The notes under the pieces: generated by a model
Told to the model about the DNA's origin: nothing
The model's input: only the letters and a program-made list of their open reading frames with translations
Database searches by the model: none
DNA from: Clostridiales bacterium DTU070
GTDB taxonomy: Bacteria; Bacillota; Clostridia; DSM-8532
Direction: 5' to 3'
DNA: 35,985 nt
Assembly (NCBI GenBank): GCA_001513105.1
Contig: LFSH01000103.1
Coordinates: forward strand, 24,405-60,389
In this document: piece by piece, positions 14,396-23,703 of the stretch
How positions within the stretch are numbered: position 1 is the first letter of the stretch
Layout: the number at the start of each line of letters is the position of its first letter
Program-made: the position numbers and the translations under genes

Positions 14396-17300
14396 TTATC
14401 TGCTAATGAATTCACTTACGGCCTTTGTATATTCCTGATCGCTTCCGTCAACCTTTATATCTGCTTCTATGCCTTTTCCTTCAATATTGTCCTTTAAAAC
14501 ATTCCAGTAATGATTTACAAGTAATACTGCAAAGTGCTTTGAGCGATCATTATAAATAACCTGCCCCACTCCCCTCCCTGCCGTCTCGCTTCCAATAATT
14601 GTAACATTTTCGGCAAAGGTTTTCAGACCAAGGGCTAAAAATTCCGCACTGCCGGCAGTATTCCCGTTTACAAGAATTCCGATCTTATGGAATGAAGTAT
14701 GCCATTTCCCTGACGTATAGGTTCTGACATAACCGTCCCGATCAATTATATAGCCCGGAGTGCATTCTGAAAGCAGTGCATCCAGTATTATGGCCGCCTC
14801 CTCGGAAAGCCCGCGGCCTGTGTTCCTGAGATCAATTATAAGCACTTTATTCCCGGGATTTTCAATGCTCTGGATAAACTCCGCAAACTGAACTCCCGTT
14901 CCCGGATAAAGATTTTTGACAGTAACGTAAACATGGTTCTCATCCTGCCTTGTAATAATTGAACTGCCGTTTTCGGAGTTAAAAAACTGCTCATACTCGT
15001 AACCAGACAACAGGATTACTGAATCTTCAACGTTGCTGTTTATTGCATCCGCCAGTTTACGTACATCTTCGAGAGTATAATCGCTGCCTTTTTCAATTAT
15101 TGATTCAAAATTCCTGTCGGTTTCCTCGTTTTCCTTATAGTACAAGTAGTTTTCGGTGATGAAATCCACAAGTTTCCGGCCCGCGGTTGCAGACAAGTTA
15201 TAATCCAGGCTGTCAAGAAGATACTTCAGCAGGCTGTAATCCGGGTAAACTGCCTCGGCCCTGTCGGCATACTCTTTCGCCTTTTGGTAATTCTGCAGTA
15301 TTTCGTATTCCTTTGCTATATGGGTCATCGTTACAAAATCATTGGACGGATTTCCGGCGAGTATGCTTTCATAAACTTCTATCGCCTGCTCATGCCTGCC
15401 CCGGAGAGACAAGCACTGGGCTTTGATATACAATAAATCTCTGTCTCTCGGGAAATATTTCAGGGCTTCATCTATTGCCCTGATACATTTTGAGTAGTTA
15501 CCCATGCTATATAGCGTTGATACCTGGTTCATCCGGGACGTATAGTTATTACCGTCAAGAAGGACAGCCATATTGAAATATTCTTCCGCCGCTTTGTATT
15601 CTTCCTTTGCATGGGCGATACTGCCAAGCAGGTTATAGGCATTAATGCTTTGCCTATGCTTTAATGTTTCTTTTCCCATTTCTTCTGCCTTAAGCAAATC
15701 ACCCATGTTGAAGTAACACAGTCCAATTAAGGCAAATACTTCTGTATCCTGTTGATTAATTTCATGATACCGGTTGAAAACAAGAATTGCTTCCTCGTAT
15801 TTTTTCAGGTTGTAAAGCGATTTTCCCTTGTACAGGTACGCATTGGGCGATTTGTTGTAGAGAGCGATAGCTGTGTCAAAAAACCTGATTGCCTCTTCAT
15901 ATTTGCCTTCAACAAACCTTGATATACCGCTTTCGGTGTTTCTGTCGGCCTTTTCCTTTGCAATAAGCGTCTGGCTTACCGAATTCGGAAGTTTCAGGTA
16001 AGCAGCATTAAACTGGCTGTTTATAAACCTGTAACTATTGGTAAACTGCTTTATTTCATCATTTTCTCCCGTATTTGAGCTACACCTGGCAGTAAGATTC
16101 ATCTCTTCAATGTATTTTCTTCTCCTGTTTATCCTGATATTAAGCTCAACCCGGTCAATTTCAATATTTTCATCCAAATCAAGGTATTTCGCAACATTGC
16201 CGATAAACTCGGGAAATGTACCTTCGCCTTTTAAGGTATAACTGTCTTCGGTTTCATCAATGGTCAGGTTATTGCACAGTTCATTTGTGGGCTGAATATA
16301 GTCAAATATGGTTTTCAGCATATCAGCCGCTTCCTGTTTGCTTACCCTGGCAATATCCCATTGCGTTTCGCTGTTTTTTTTGGTATACAGATTTTCATGG
16401 TCAAGCCAGGTTTCAATATATGATTGCCCATCAATTGCGGTTTTCCTGTAGAGTAACGATCTTCCCCGGTTCAGTGTGCTTTCATGCATAATGCTGCTTT
16501 TGCCGTTGCTATTTTCAACCGAAGATGTCTGGACTGTCTGGAAACTGTTAAGCCCCCTGTAGGTTGTATAAACATCTGTAAGCAAACTCTTTACAGCATA
16601 ATAATCCTTTCCGTATATCCATGTATACTGCTGTATGTTTCCGCCGTAAGAATCCATGCAGAACAGCAGTTCTTCCGGTGTTTCCCTCCCCCTTACAACC
16701 GTATAAAAAACCAATCCGCCATGTACATAAATACTTCCGGGAATATCGTCCTTCTTATACTCGTTTATCGTAAAAACCTCGGAACCATCCTTTTTGCATC
16801 TGATTAACCTGTAGCTGTTTTCAAAGTTTTCCACGGCAAGGTAAAGCCATTCACCATTTGTATTGACCGATATCGGGGCTTTATCGGTAATCCGGTAAAA
16901 TTCCCCTCCGGCTGCAGGAACGCGGTACAACCCCGGTGCAATTTTCTTTCCGTTGGCATCTGTAATATCCTTATGGACTGAAATATATAAATAATCCCTG
17001 TCAATGAGTTCCAGGCCGACGATTTTCTCATTTGAAGATAAATCCCTGATTCTGCCCGTTAAGTTTTTCCTGTTTGAACCGTCTATTCTCACGCTGGATA
17101 CGGTTTGATCCTTTGTATTGATATAATAAATCCAGCCGTTGAGAACAAGCCAGTTTTTACCTGAGAAATCACCATTTTCAACCACTTTGTATGTTTCTGT
17201 GCCGTCGGTTTTTGTCCTGTAAAGAACTGAATCATCGGTTGATTCGCTGTAATAAATCCATCCGTTGATTATCTGCATGGAAATAACGGGCTTGCTGACA

Positions 17301-17986
17301 ACTATCTCTTTTTCGGAGCCGTCCTTTCTCATCCGGAATACCATTCCGGTTCCTTTATCCTCTCCGACGCAGTAAATCCAGTCATTAACAATATGAACGC
17401 TGCTTATTATTTTATCCGAGATTTTTTCCTTCTGTTTTGAAAAAATGTTTTCCCTGATCAGAACACCGTCGGGAAGTATATGAAAATAATGGCTGCTGTC
17501 GGCTGCAAACCTTCCTCCGTTCTGAATATTGCCTGATTCCTTATGTTCGGTAATATCATTTACAAAAACGGTTTTGGTTTCGTTTACCCAATCTACCCTG
17601 GCGCCTATTGCTTCGCTTATAAAACGGACAGGGACCATGACGCGGCCGTCGATTCCAACCGCAGGGACTTCCATTACATGGGGTATATTATTTACCATTG
17701 CTGTCCGGTTTCCCGGCTGAACACGAACCTCTGTTCCTCCCCTTGTTATGGTTGCAGTTTTCGTGTAGTTGTCCCATTCAACCTTTGCGCCAAGTGCTTC
17801 AAAAGCTGCACGTACTGGAACCATTGTAAAGCCTTTTATAAAAAATGGAGGAACATCAAAGGTGAGCCTGGTGTCATTAACATATACCTTGATTTCTTCT
17901 GATGATGAGTTTTGTTGTGCGAAGACCTGAACAGGCAGATTAAAAAGAATTACAAGCACTAGTACTAAGCAAAGTTTTTTACTCAT
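14396..17986 (-). CDS. Large secreted multidomain protein: copper-amine-oxidase-N-like, DUF5050-like propeller, TPRs, S41 peptidase-like
   Basis: The 1196-aa protein has a signal peptide (1-23, cleaved after VFA). It then has two copper-amine-oxidase-N-like units (about 33-145, MVPVRAAFEALGAKVEWD and MVPVRFISEAIGARVDWV), often used by clostridia as wall-associated modules. A propeller-like region of GWIYY / RTKTDGTE repeats (DUF5050-like, about 170-480) follows, and an uncharacterised stretch. At least eight TPR-like units (about 690-960) precede a C-terminal S41/tail-specific-protease-like domain. The nucleophile Ser1113 is in TAGSAEFLALG, but the position usually holding the base Lys is Arg1138 (ETAGRGVGQ), and no PDZ domain is seen. 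Start ATG 17986 follows AAAGGAGATTGT. It may be a tricorn-like or inactive peptidase acting at the cell surface. Confidence 0.8.
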   Translation of the reverse strand: MSKKLCLVLVLVILFNLPVQVFAQQNSSSEEIKVYVNDTRLTFDVPPFFIKGFTMVPVRAAFEALGAKVEWDNYTKTATITRGGTEVRVQPGNRTAMVNNIPHVMEVPAVGIDGRVMVPVRFISEAIGARVDWVNETKTVFVNDITEHKESGNIQNGGRFAADSSHYFHILPDGVLIRENIFSKQKEKISDKIISSVHIVNDWIYCVGEDKGTGMVFRMRKDGSEKEIVVSKPVISMQIINGWIYYSESTDDSVLYRTKTDGTETYKVVENGDFSGKNWLVLNGWIYYINTKDQTVSSVRIDGSNRKNLTGRIRDLSSNEKIVGLELIDRDYLYISVHKDITDANGKKIAPGLYRVPAAGGEFYRITDKAPISVNTNGEWLYLAVENFENSYRLIRCKKDGSEVFTINEYKKDDIPGSIYVHGGLVFYTVVRGRETPEELLFCMDSYGGNIQQYTWIYGKDYYAVKSLLTDVYTTYRGLNSFQTVQTSSVENSNGKSSIMHESTLNRGRSLLYRKTAIDGQSYIETWLDHENLYTKKNSETQWDIARVSKQEAADMLKTIFDYIQPTNELCNNLTIDETEDSYTLKGEGTFPEFIGNVAKYLDLDENIEIDRVELNIRINRRRKYIEEMNLTARCSSNTGENDEIKQFTNSYRFINSQFNAAYLKLPNSVSQTLIAKEKADRNTESGISRFVEGKYEEAIRFFDTAIALYNKSPNAYLYKGKSLYNLKKYEEAILVFNRYHEINQQDTEVFALIGLCYFNMGDLLKAEEMGKETLKHRQSINAYNLLGSIAHAKEEYKAAEEYFNMAVLLDGNNYTSRMNQVSTLYSMGNYSKCIRAIDEALKYFPRDRDLLYIKAQCLSLRGRHEQAIEVYESILAGNPSNDFVTMTHIAKEYEILQNYQKAKEYADRAEAVYPDYSLLKYLLDSLDYNLSATAGRKLVDFITENYLYYKENEETDRNFESIIEKGSDYTLEDVRKLADAINSNVEDSVILLSGYEYEQFFNSENGSSIITRQDENHVYVTVKNLYPGTGVQFAEFIQSIENPGNKVLIIDLRNTGRGLSEEAAIILDALLSECTPGYIIDRDGYVRTYTSGKWHTSFHKIGILVNGNTAGSAEFLALGLKTFAENVTIIGSETAGRGVGQVIYNDRSKHFAVLLVNHYWNVLKDNIEGKGIEADIKVDGSDQEYTKAVSEFISR

Positions 17987-18077
17987 ACAATCTCCTTTCA
18001 GACACTTCAGGCACAATTATTCTTATATGGTTTCCCGCCATCTGTCCTAATCCACTGTATACGTCTTTCCTAATTAT

Positions 18078-18106
18078 ATAATACACTTAATGTCGACACC
18101 TGGCAA
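18078..18106 (-). promoter_or_regulatory. Sigma-A type promoter of the large secreted protein gene
   Basis: On the minus strand TTGCCA (18101-18106), a 17-base spacer and TATTAT (18078-18083); both hexamers match 5 of 6 positions. It lies about 90 bases before the ATG at 17986. Confidence 0.6.
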
Positions 18107-18145
18107 TATTAACAAAATAGTTCGGGCTGAATTCCACTTTACATC

Positions 18146-18172
18146 AAAAAGAGAACCCGGTAAAGGGTTCTC
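18146..18172 (-). terminator. Rho-independent terminator after the M18 aminopeptidase gene
   Basis: Minus-strand GAGAACCC pairs with GGGTTCTC (18165-18172 and 18151-18158) around a 6-base loop and is followed by TTTTT. It stands about 30 bases after the stop at 18204. Confidence 0.85.
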
Positions 18173-18203
18173 CTGTGCCTTGTTTTATGCTTTATTAAAA
18201 CCA

Positions 18204-19637
18204 TTAGTCAAGTTTTTCATAAAACGCCTTATAACCCTTGTATGCTGAATAAACATCGGCCTTGCTGGTTATTTCAAAGGGAGCGTGCATGCTCAGTACA
18301 GGTACTCCGCAGTCCACAACATCAACTCCGAGGTTTGCGATATACATTGCTATTGTGCCGCCGCCGCCTTTGTCAACAGCACCAAGTTCGCTTGTATGCC
18401 ATACCACGTCATTCTCGTTGAAAACCTTCCTGATCTTTGCCAGGAGCTCGGCGTGAGCGTCGGATGCACCGGCTTTTCCGCGTGAACCGCTGAATTTCAG
18501 TATCGCAATGCCTTTGCCAAGGTATGCCGCATTATACTTGTCATGGGTACCTTCAAAATTCGGGTCAACTGCAGCATTTACGTCTGCCGACAGCATTATT
18601 GAATTATTAAGGCATCTCCTTAACAGGATGTCCGAATAATTTTCAGAACTCAGGAAGCAAAGATCGGCCATGAAGTCTTCCAGTAACCTGGATTCTGCTC
18701 CGGTATTGCCCACGCTGCCTATTTCCTCCTTGTCGGTGAGCACGCATATTGATGTGTATTCGGGATTCTGAACATCAAAAAGGGCAGTAAACGAAGTATA
18801 GGCGCATACCCTGTCATCCTGGCCGTATGCACCAATCATGCTCCTGTCAAAACCTACATCCTTAGCCTTGAATGCCGGAACCAGCTCCAGCTCGGATGTA
18901 AGGAAGTCTTCCTCGGTAATACCGTATTTTTCATTCAGAATCTTCAGGATATTAAGTTTAACCTTCGATTTTACTTCCTTGTCGTCATAAGGCATTGAGC
19001 CTACGAGGGCATTCATTGCCTCGGCGCTGACTGCCTCGGTGAGTTTCTTCTCCATCTGGTCCTTTGCAAGATGCGGCAGCAGATCGGTTATTGTGAAAAC
19101 CGGGTCATTTTCGTCTTCACCGACGCGAATTTCAACGGTTTCGCCGTCCTTTTTGATTATAACGCCGTGAAGAGACAGGGGGATGGCCAGCCATTGATAC
19201 TTCTTAATTCCGCCGTAGTAATGGGTTTTGAAAAAAGCCATGTCGGTATTCTCGTACAGCGGATTCTGCTTTATATCAATCCTGGGCGCGTCAATATGTG
19301 CGCCAATCATCCTTGTTCCTTTTTCAAGAGGTTTTTTACCCATCACAGCCAAAATTATTGCTTTGTTTCTGATGTTCCGGTAAACCTTGTCACCGGCGTT
19401 TAATGTGCTCTTCTTGTCAATGATTTCGTCCAAATCCTTATAGCCAAGTTTTTCGGCCCGCTCTATTATTTCCTTTACGCATTCGCGTTCGGTTTTGCCG
19501 GTATCAAGAAAGGCTTTATAATCTTCACAGTAGCTGAATATTTTATCCCTGTCGGGAATTTTTTCCCAGGCATTTGAAGTTTTGTAACCTATTTCATCCA
19601 TCAGCTTCTGTCCCTTGCTTTTTTCCTTTTCTCCCAC
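18204..19637 (-). CDS. M18-family aminopeptidase
   Basis: The 477-aa zinc aminopeptidase shows the M18 hallmarks: GAHIDAPRIDIK with the first metal-ligand His and Asp (about residue 115), DKEEIGSVGNTGAESR with the catalytic Glu pair (about 305), SADVNAAVDPN, and the C-terminal SMHAPFEITSKAD with the last metal-ligand His. GGGGTIAMYIANLG is also typical. M18 enzymes form large dodecamers in the cytoplasm and remove N-terminal acidic or neutral residues from peptides. Length agrees with bacterial members (about 430-480). The start GTG 19637 lies 7 bases after AAAGGGGA; longer in-frame starts have no site. Single gene with its own terminator. Confidence 0.92.
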   Translation of the reverse strand: MGEKEKSKGQKLMDEIGYKTSNAWEKIPDRDKIFSYCEDYKAFLDTGKTERECVKEIIERAEKLGYKDLDEIIDKKSTLNAGDKVYRNIRNKAIILAVMGKKPLEKGTRMIGAHIDAPRIDIKQNPLYENTDMAFFKTHYYGGIKKYQWLAIPLSLHGVIIKKDGETVEIRVGEDENDPVFTITDLLPHLAKDQMEKKLTEAVSAEAMNALVGSMPYDDKEVKSKVKLNILKILNEKYGITEEDFLTSELELVPAFKAKDVGFDRSMIGAYGQDDRVCAYTSFTALFDVQNPEYTSICVLTDKEEIGSVGNTGAESRLLEDFMADLCFLSSENYSDILLRRCLNNSIMLSADVNAAVDPNFEGTHDKYNAAYLGKGIAILKFSGSRGKAGASDAHAELLAKIRKVFNENDVVWHTSELGAVDKGGGGTIAMYIANLGVDVVDCGVPVLSMHAPFEITSKADVYSAYKGYKAFYEKLD

Positions 19638-19724
19638 GTTAATTCCCCTTTCATGTAAAAAACATTGGTAAATTTTGAACATTCATATTATACCACTACC
19701 GCAAGATAAATACCAATTCAAAAA

Positions 19725-19751
19725 TAAAAAAGACCCGGAAGAGAACCGGGT
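19725..19751 (-). terminator. Rho-independent terminator after spoIVA
   Basis: Minus-strand ACCCGG (19746-19751) pairs with CCGGGT (19733-19738) around a 7-base loop, followed by CTTTTTTATTTTT. It lies about 45 bases after the spoIVA stop. Confidence 0.85.
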
Positions 19752-19796
19752 AAAAAGAAGTGCGAGTTACATATATCAAGGCTTAAGCCCTGAAAA

Positions 19797-21278
19797 CTAC
19801 AGGATAATACAGATTAAGCCCCCGCTGCCTTCGTTGATTATTCTCTGCAGTGTTTCCTGGAGTTTCATCTGCGCATCTTCCGGCATCTTGTAGAGCTTGT
19901 TCTGCAGTCCCTCTGTTATCAGCTCATACAGGGACTTGCCGAATATATTCGAATCCCACAGTTTCTCGGGCTGGCCTTCAAATTCCTTCAGAAGATAATT
20001 CACAAGCTCTTCAGACTGCTTTTCCGAACCAACCAGCGGGGCTATCTCTGTTTCAATATCGGCGCGTATCATATGTATTGAAGGTGCACTTGCCCTGAGT
20101 TTTACTCCGAATCTGCTGCCCTGTCGTATAATTTCAGGGGGTTCAAGGGTAAGTTCATCAAGCTGCGGCGCAACCACTCCATAGCCTTTAACCTTGACTT
20201 CATGCAACGCATATTCGATTTTTTTGTATTCCTTTCTGATTCCCGCAAGCTCTTTAAGTACGCTGAACAGCTCATGCTCACCCTGGATATTGAGACCGGT
20301 TTCGGCATTAAGAATCTGGTAAAACAGGCCGTCCTCCATATTTATTTCCACATTGACCCGGCCGCTGCCCAGCTGCATCCCGGATATTCTGCCGTTTTTG
20401 ACGAAATCAAAATTATTCAGGCAGCATATATTGCTGCTGATCTGTCTTATTGTTGCATTGTCGGGCATAACTTCTCGAAGGGCGTTTAAAATATCATTTC
20501 TCAGCCAGTGCTGCGGATCCAGCCTTGTAACCCAGCGAGGAATGTCTACGGAAACTTCGCGGACAGGGAATTCATAAAGGATTGTGCGCATTGCGTCGTG
20601 AATATCCCTGATGGTCATATTAAGGCAATCCATTGGTATAACCGGCCGGTTGTACTTTTCAGACAGACTTTCGGCCAGCTGCCTGGTTTCAGCCTGTTCC
20701 GGAAATGCAGAGTTCAGAATGATAATATAGGGTTTCCTGTTATTCTCCAGTTCGGCTATAACCCTTTCTTCGGCCTCTTCATATTCCTCCCTCGGTACAT
20801 TTGTGAACGATCCGTCACTGGTTATTGCAACAACAATGGTTGAATGCTCGCGTATTACCTTCCTTGTTCCTGTTTCAGCAGCCTCCTCGAATGGTATCGG
20901 ATCTTCAAACCACGGCGTGTGAACCATTCTCGGCACTTCGCCTTCCATGTGCCCCAATGCGCTTTTTACAAGGTATCCTACACAATCTACAAGCCTTACA
21001 TTCATTACAGCGTTGTCATCCATAACAACCTTCACTGCTTCATTCGGTACAAATTTTGGCTCTGTGGTCATAATTGTACGTCCCGAACCGCTTTGAGGAG
21101 TTTCGTCAATAGCTCGTTCTCGTTCGTAAGGATTTTGGATATTCGGAATTACCAGTCCCTCCATAAATCTTTTTATAAAGGTTGATTTACCTGTCCTGAC
21201 AGGACCGACCACACCGATATAAATGTCTCCGTTGGTTCTTTCGGCTATATCTTCATAGATCCTGTAATCTCTTTCCAC
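19797..21278 (-). CDS. spoIVA: Stage IV sporulation protein A, spore-coat basement-layer ATPase
   Basis: The 493-aa protein is full length for SpoIVA (492 aa in Bacillus subtilis). It opens with YEDIAERTNGDIYIGVVGPV and has the Walker A GPVRTGKST (25-33) of its TRAFAC-type ATPase domain, then DDNAVMNVRLVDCVGYLV as the switch/Walker B region and the conserved SFTNVPREEYEEAEERV. The C-terminal region ends with GGLICIIL, the segment that anchors SpoIVA to the forespore through SpoVM. ATP hydrolysis drives polymerisation of the coat basement layer around the forespore. The start GTG 21278 follows GAGGGGG; longer in-frame starts overlap that site. Its presence shows an endospore former. Transcription by mother-cell sigma-E is expected from family knowledge. 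Confidence 0.97.
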   Translation of the reverse strand: MERDYRIYEDIAERTNGDIYIGVVGPVRTGKSTFIKRFMEGLVIPNIQNPYERERAIDETPQSGSGRTIMTTEPKFVPNEAVKVVMDDNAVMNVRLVDCVGYLVKSALGHMEGEVPRMVHTPWFEDPIPFEEAAETGTRKVIREHSTIVVAITSDGSFTNVPREEYEEAEERVIAELENNRKPYIIILNSAFPEQAETRQLAESLSEKYNRPVIPMDCLNMTIRDIHDAMRTILYEFPVREVSVDIPRWVTRLDPQHWLRNDILNALREVMPDNATIRQISSNICCLNNFDFVKNGRISGMQLGSGRVNVEINMEDGLFYQILNAETGLNIQGEHELFSVLKELAGIRKEYKKIEYALHEVKVKGYGVVAPQLDELTLEPPEIIRQGSRFGVKLRASAPSIHMIRADIETEIAPLVGSEKQSEELVNYLLKEFEGQPEKLWDSNIFGKSLYELITEGLQNKLYKMPEDAQMKLQETLQRIINEGSGGLICIIL

Positions 21279-21360
21279 GGCGTATCCCCCTCTGTTCAAT
21301 AGTTATAACGGGTCACCCAATCCTTCTATAATATATTGAACAAGTCCAATATTTATTACA

Positions 21361-21385
21361 AAAAAATAAAGCCTTTTCAGGCTTT
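21361..21385 (-). terminator. Terminator after the 71-aa membrane protein gene
   Basis: AAAGCC (21368-21373) pairs with GGCTTT (21380-21385) around a 6-base loop. The minus strand continues into ATTTTTTT and the plus strand into TTTTATT, so it can act in both directions. Confidence 0.75.
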
Positions 21386-21405
21386 TTTTATTACGGGGAT
21401 TATAA

Positions 21406-21621
21406 CTATTCCTCGGTCTTGCTGCTGTCCTCATCAGGCGCTGTATTTGCCGGTGAATTATCACGCCCGGTATTCTGCTTGCTGCTGTAATAAAAAAAGA
21501 ACAGTAAATACAGTATCAGGATACATATCGATTCGGTAACCATGTACTGTATAAACATTAAGTTCACCATTAGCGCAATAAATATTATCAGTGCAATCCA
21601 TGCCAGTATCCGTTTTTTCAA
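21406..21621 (-). CDS. Small two-helix membrane protein of unknown function
   Basis: The 71-aa product has two hydrophobic segments (about residues 5-24 and 30-46) and a hydrophilic, acidic tail rich in Asp, Ser and Lys. A GAGGTGA ribosome site stands 7 bases before the TTG start, and a terminator follows, both supporting a real gene. It lies 28 bases downstream of rarA on the same strand and may be co-transcribed. I do not recognise the family. Confidence 0.65.
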   Translation of the reverse strand: MKKRILAWIALIIFIALMVNLMFIQYMVTESICILILYLLFFFYYSSKQNTGRDNSPANTAPDEDSSKTEE

Positions 21622-21649
21622 CCCTGATTCACCTCGCTGCTATACTGAA

Positions 21650-22957
21650 TCACTGCTTCTTTCTGCCTTCCCTGCGGGATGAAAGCCAGTCATGTATTTT
21701 CGCCTCATACCCGTTTTTCGTCGGCTCATAGTATATCGTGCCCCGCATTTCTTCGGGCAGGTATTCCTGGTCCACAATATTCCCGGGGAAATCATGGGCG
21801 TACAGGTATCCTTTTCCGTAACCAAGGTCTGCCATACCCTTCACAGGGGCATTTCTGAGATGCATCGGAACCTCGCCGGTGTATTTGCTTTCAATATCTG
21901 AAAGGACCTTTTCTATACCTTTATAGCACGAATTTGATTTCGGGCTTGTGGCTACCATAACTGCAGCATGCGCAAGTATAATCCTTGCTTCGGGCATACC
22001 GATGCGTTCAATTGCCTGTGCTGCAGCTACCGCCGCCGTAAGCGCATTCGGGTTTGCCATACCCACATCCTCTGCCGCACAGATGATAATTCTTCTTATA
22101 AGGAATTCCGGGGTTTCGCCGGCATAAAGCGCTCTTCCAAGGTAAAACAGCGCAGCATCGGGATCACTGCCCCGCATCGACTTGATAAAGGCACTGATAT
22201 TGTCATAATGGGCATCAGCTGACTTGTCAAACTTCACAGCCCTTTTCTGCACGCATTCCTCGACAACGCCGGTATCAATTACATACTGCCCGCTGCTGTC
22301 TGTTTCTGAAGTCATGACGGCCAGTTCAAGGGCGTTCAGTGCAATTCTTGCGTCACCGCCCGACAATGCGGCAAGCAGTCCGAGTGCGTCATCGGTTATC
22401 CTTATTTTAAGGTTTCCGTAACCGCGCTCGGTGTCGCTTAAAGCATTCCGTATTATGGTTTTTATATTTTCTTCTGTCAACGGTTTTAGCATGAATACCG
22501 TGGAGCGTGATATAAGTGCCTTGTTTACTTCAAAAAAGGGATTCTCGGTTGTAGCGCCTATAAGGACGATGAGACCGTTTTCAACATAAGGCAGCAGTGC
22601 GTCCTGCTGGGCTTTGTTGAACCTGTGGATCTCGTCAATGAACAGCACGCATCGTCCCGACGGATTAATGAATTCATTCGATGTCTCTTCTACAATATCC
22701 TTGATATCCTTTACTCCTGCGGTAACAGCATTCAGCCTTCGGAAAACGGATTTCGTACTGTTGGCGATGACTCTTGCAAGTGAAGTCTTTCCGGTGCCCG
22801 GAGGGCCGTAAAGTATTATGGATGATATCCGGTCAGCCTGTATCATCCTGTTAAGCAGTTTGCCCTTCCCGACAATATGTTCCTGGCCGATAAACTCATC
22901 AAGGGTCCGCGGCATCATCCTGTATGCCAGCGGTTCTTTCTTTCTTTTTTCAGGCAA
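21650..22957 (-). CDS. rarA: AAA+ ATPase RarA/MgsA (replication-associated recombination protein A)
   Basis: The 435-aa protein begins with PLAYRMMPRTLDEFIGQEHI, typical for RarA/WRNIP1, and has Walker A GPPGTGKTS (51-59), Walker B VLFIDEIHRFNKAQQDALL (about 105) and the sensor segment LIGATTENPFFEVNKALISR. The C-terminal part, with MRGSDPDAALFYLGRALYAG and RRIIICAAEDVGMANP, is the tetramerisation domain specific to this family. RarA acts at stalled replication forks and interacts with SSB. A TTG at 22957 has AAAGGTGG 5 bases upstream; the GTG at 22966 in frame would overlap this site, so I prefer TTG. It follows trmD by 26 bases and may be in the same transcription unit. Confidence 0.95.
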   Translation of the reverse strand: MPEKRKKEPLAYRMMPRTLDEFIGQEHIVGKGKLLNRMIQADRISSIILYGPPGTGKTSLARVIANSTKSVFRRLNAVTAGVKDIKDIVEETSNEFINPSGRCVLFIDEIHRFNKAQQDALLPYVENGLIVLIGATTENPFFEVNKALISRSTVFMLKPLTEENIKTIIRNALSDTERGYGNLKIRITDDALGLLAALSGGDARIALNALELAVMTSETDSSGQYVIDTGVVEECVQKRAVKFDKSADAHYDNISAFIKSMRGSDPDAALFYLGRALYAGETPEFLIRRIIICAAEDVGMANPNALTAAVAAAQAIERIGMPEARIILAHAAVMVATSPKSNSCYKGIEKVLSDIESKYTGEVPMHLRNAPVKGMADLGYGKGYLYAHDFPGNIVDQEYLPEEMRGTIYYEPTKNGYEAKIHDWLSSRREGRKKQ

Positions 22958-22983
22958 TTGGACCACCTTTCCGGTTAAACTGT

Positions 22984-23703
22984 TTATTCTACGTTATTAC
23001 TGCCGCTCTCATTCTTCTTCAGGTACTTTTCATACAAATCAGGTCTCTTCAGGCGGGTACGCTCCAGCTTCTGTTCAAAACGCCATTTCTGAATATTGGC
23101 ATGATGTCCTGACAACAGGATGTCAGGCACTTTCTTTGACAGAAATACAGGCGGCCTGGTATATTGAGGATACTCCAAGAGTCCGTCATAATGGGATTCA
23201 TCGGAATAGGCTTCCTCGGATGGGAGTACGCCTTCAATCAGCCTGCTGACACAGTCTATAAGCACCATTGCAGGCAGTTCTCCTCCTGTCAGGACATAGT
23301 CGCCTATCGAGATCTCTTCATCAACAATTTCTTCAAGAACGCGTTCATCCACGCCTTCGTAGTGACCGCAGAGAATTATGATGTGCTTTTCTCCCGCAAG
23401 CCTTTTTGCAATGTCCTGGGTTAATACTTTACCCTGCGGGCTCATATAGATTGTAACCGGTTTATACGGAAGATCCTTTGTTACATGTTTCCATGCGTCA
23501 TACACGGGCTGCGGCGTCATAACCATGCCGCTGCAGCCGCCGTACGGATAATCATCGGTTTTTTTATGCTTATCCTTTGAAAAATCCCTGATGTTGTGGG
23601 TTCTGATTGTCAGGATCCCTTTCTCCCGTGCTCTGCCGATGATGCTTTCGGACAAAAATAAGTCAACGCTTTCAGGAAAAAGGGTTAATACGTCAAATAT
23701 CAT
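22984..23703 (-). CDS. trmD: tRNA (guanine37-N1)-methyltransferase
   Basis: The 239-aa SPOUT methyltransferase transfers a methyl group from S-adenosylmethionine to N1 of G37 in tRNAs, preventing +1 frameshifting. Family signatures include MIFDVLTLFPE at the start, IRDFSKDKHKKTDDYPYGG, MVMTPQPVYDA and the trefoil-knot segments ILCGHYEGVDERV and SIGDYVLTGGELPAM that bind the cofactor. Length is normal. Its ATG overlaps the rimM stop by 4 bases (ATGA), so the two are translationally coupled as in many Firmicutes. However, rplS does not follow and rpsP does not precede the pair. Confidence 0.97.
   Translation of the reverse strand: MIFDVLTLFPESVDLFLSESIIGRAREKGILTIRTHNIRDFSKDKHKKTDDYPYGGCSGMVMTPQPVYDAWKHVTKDLPYKPVTIYMSPQGKVLTQDIAKRLAGEKHIIILCGHYEGVDERVLEEIVDEEISIGDYVLTGGELPAMVLIDCVSRLIEGVLPSEEAYSDESHYDGLLEYPQYTRPPVFLSKKVPDILLSGHHANIQKWRFEQKLERTRLKRPDLYEKYLKKNESGSNNVE

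Noticed and set aside
21299-21360. Possible sigma-E promoter of spoIVA (TAATAAA, 13 bases, CAATATAT on the minus strand)
   Set aside because: Match to the sigma-E consensus is too weak to list, although sigma-E control is expected for spoIVA.
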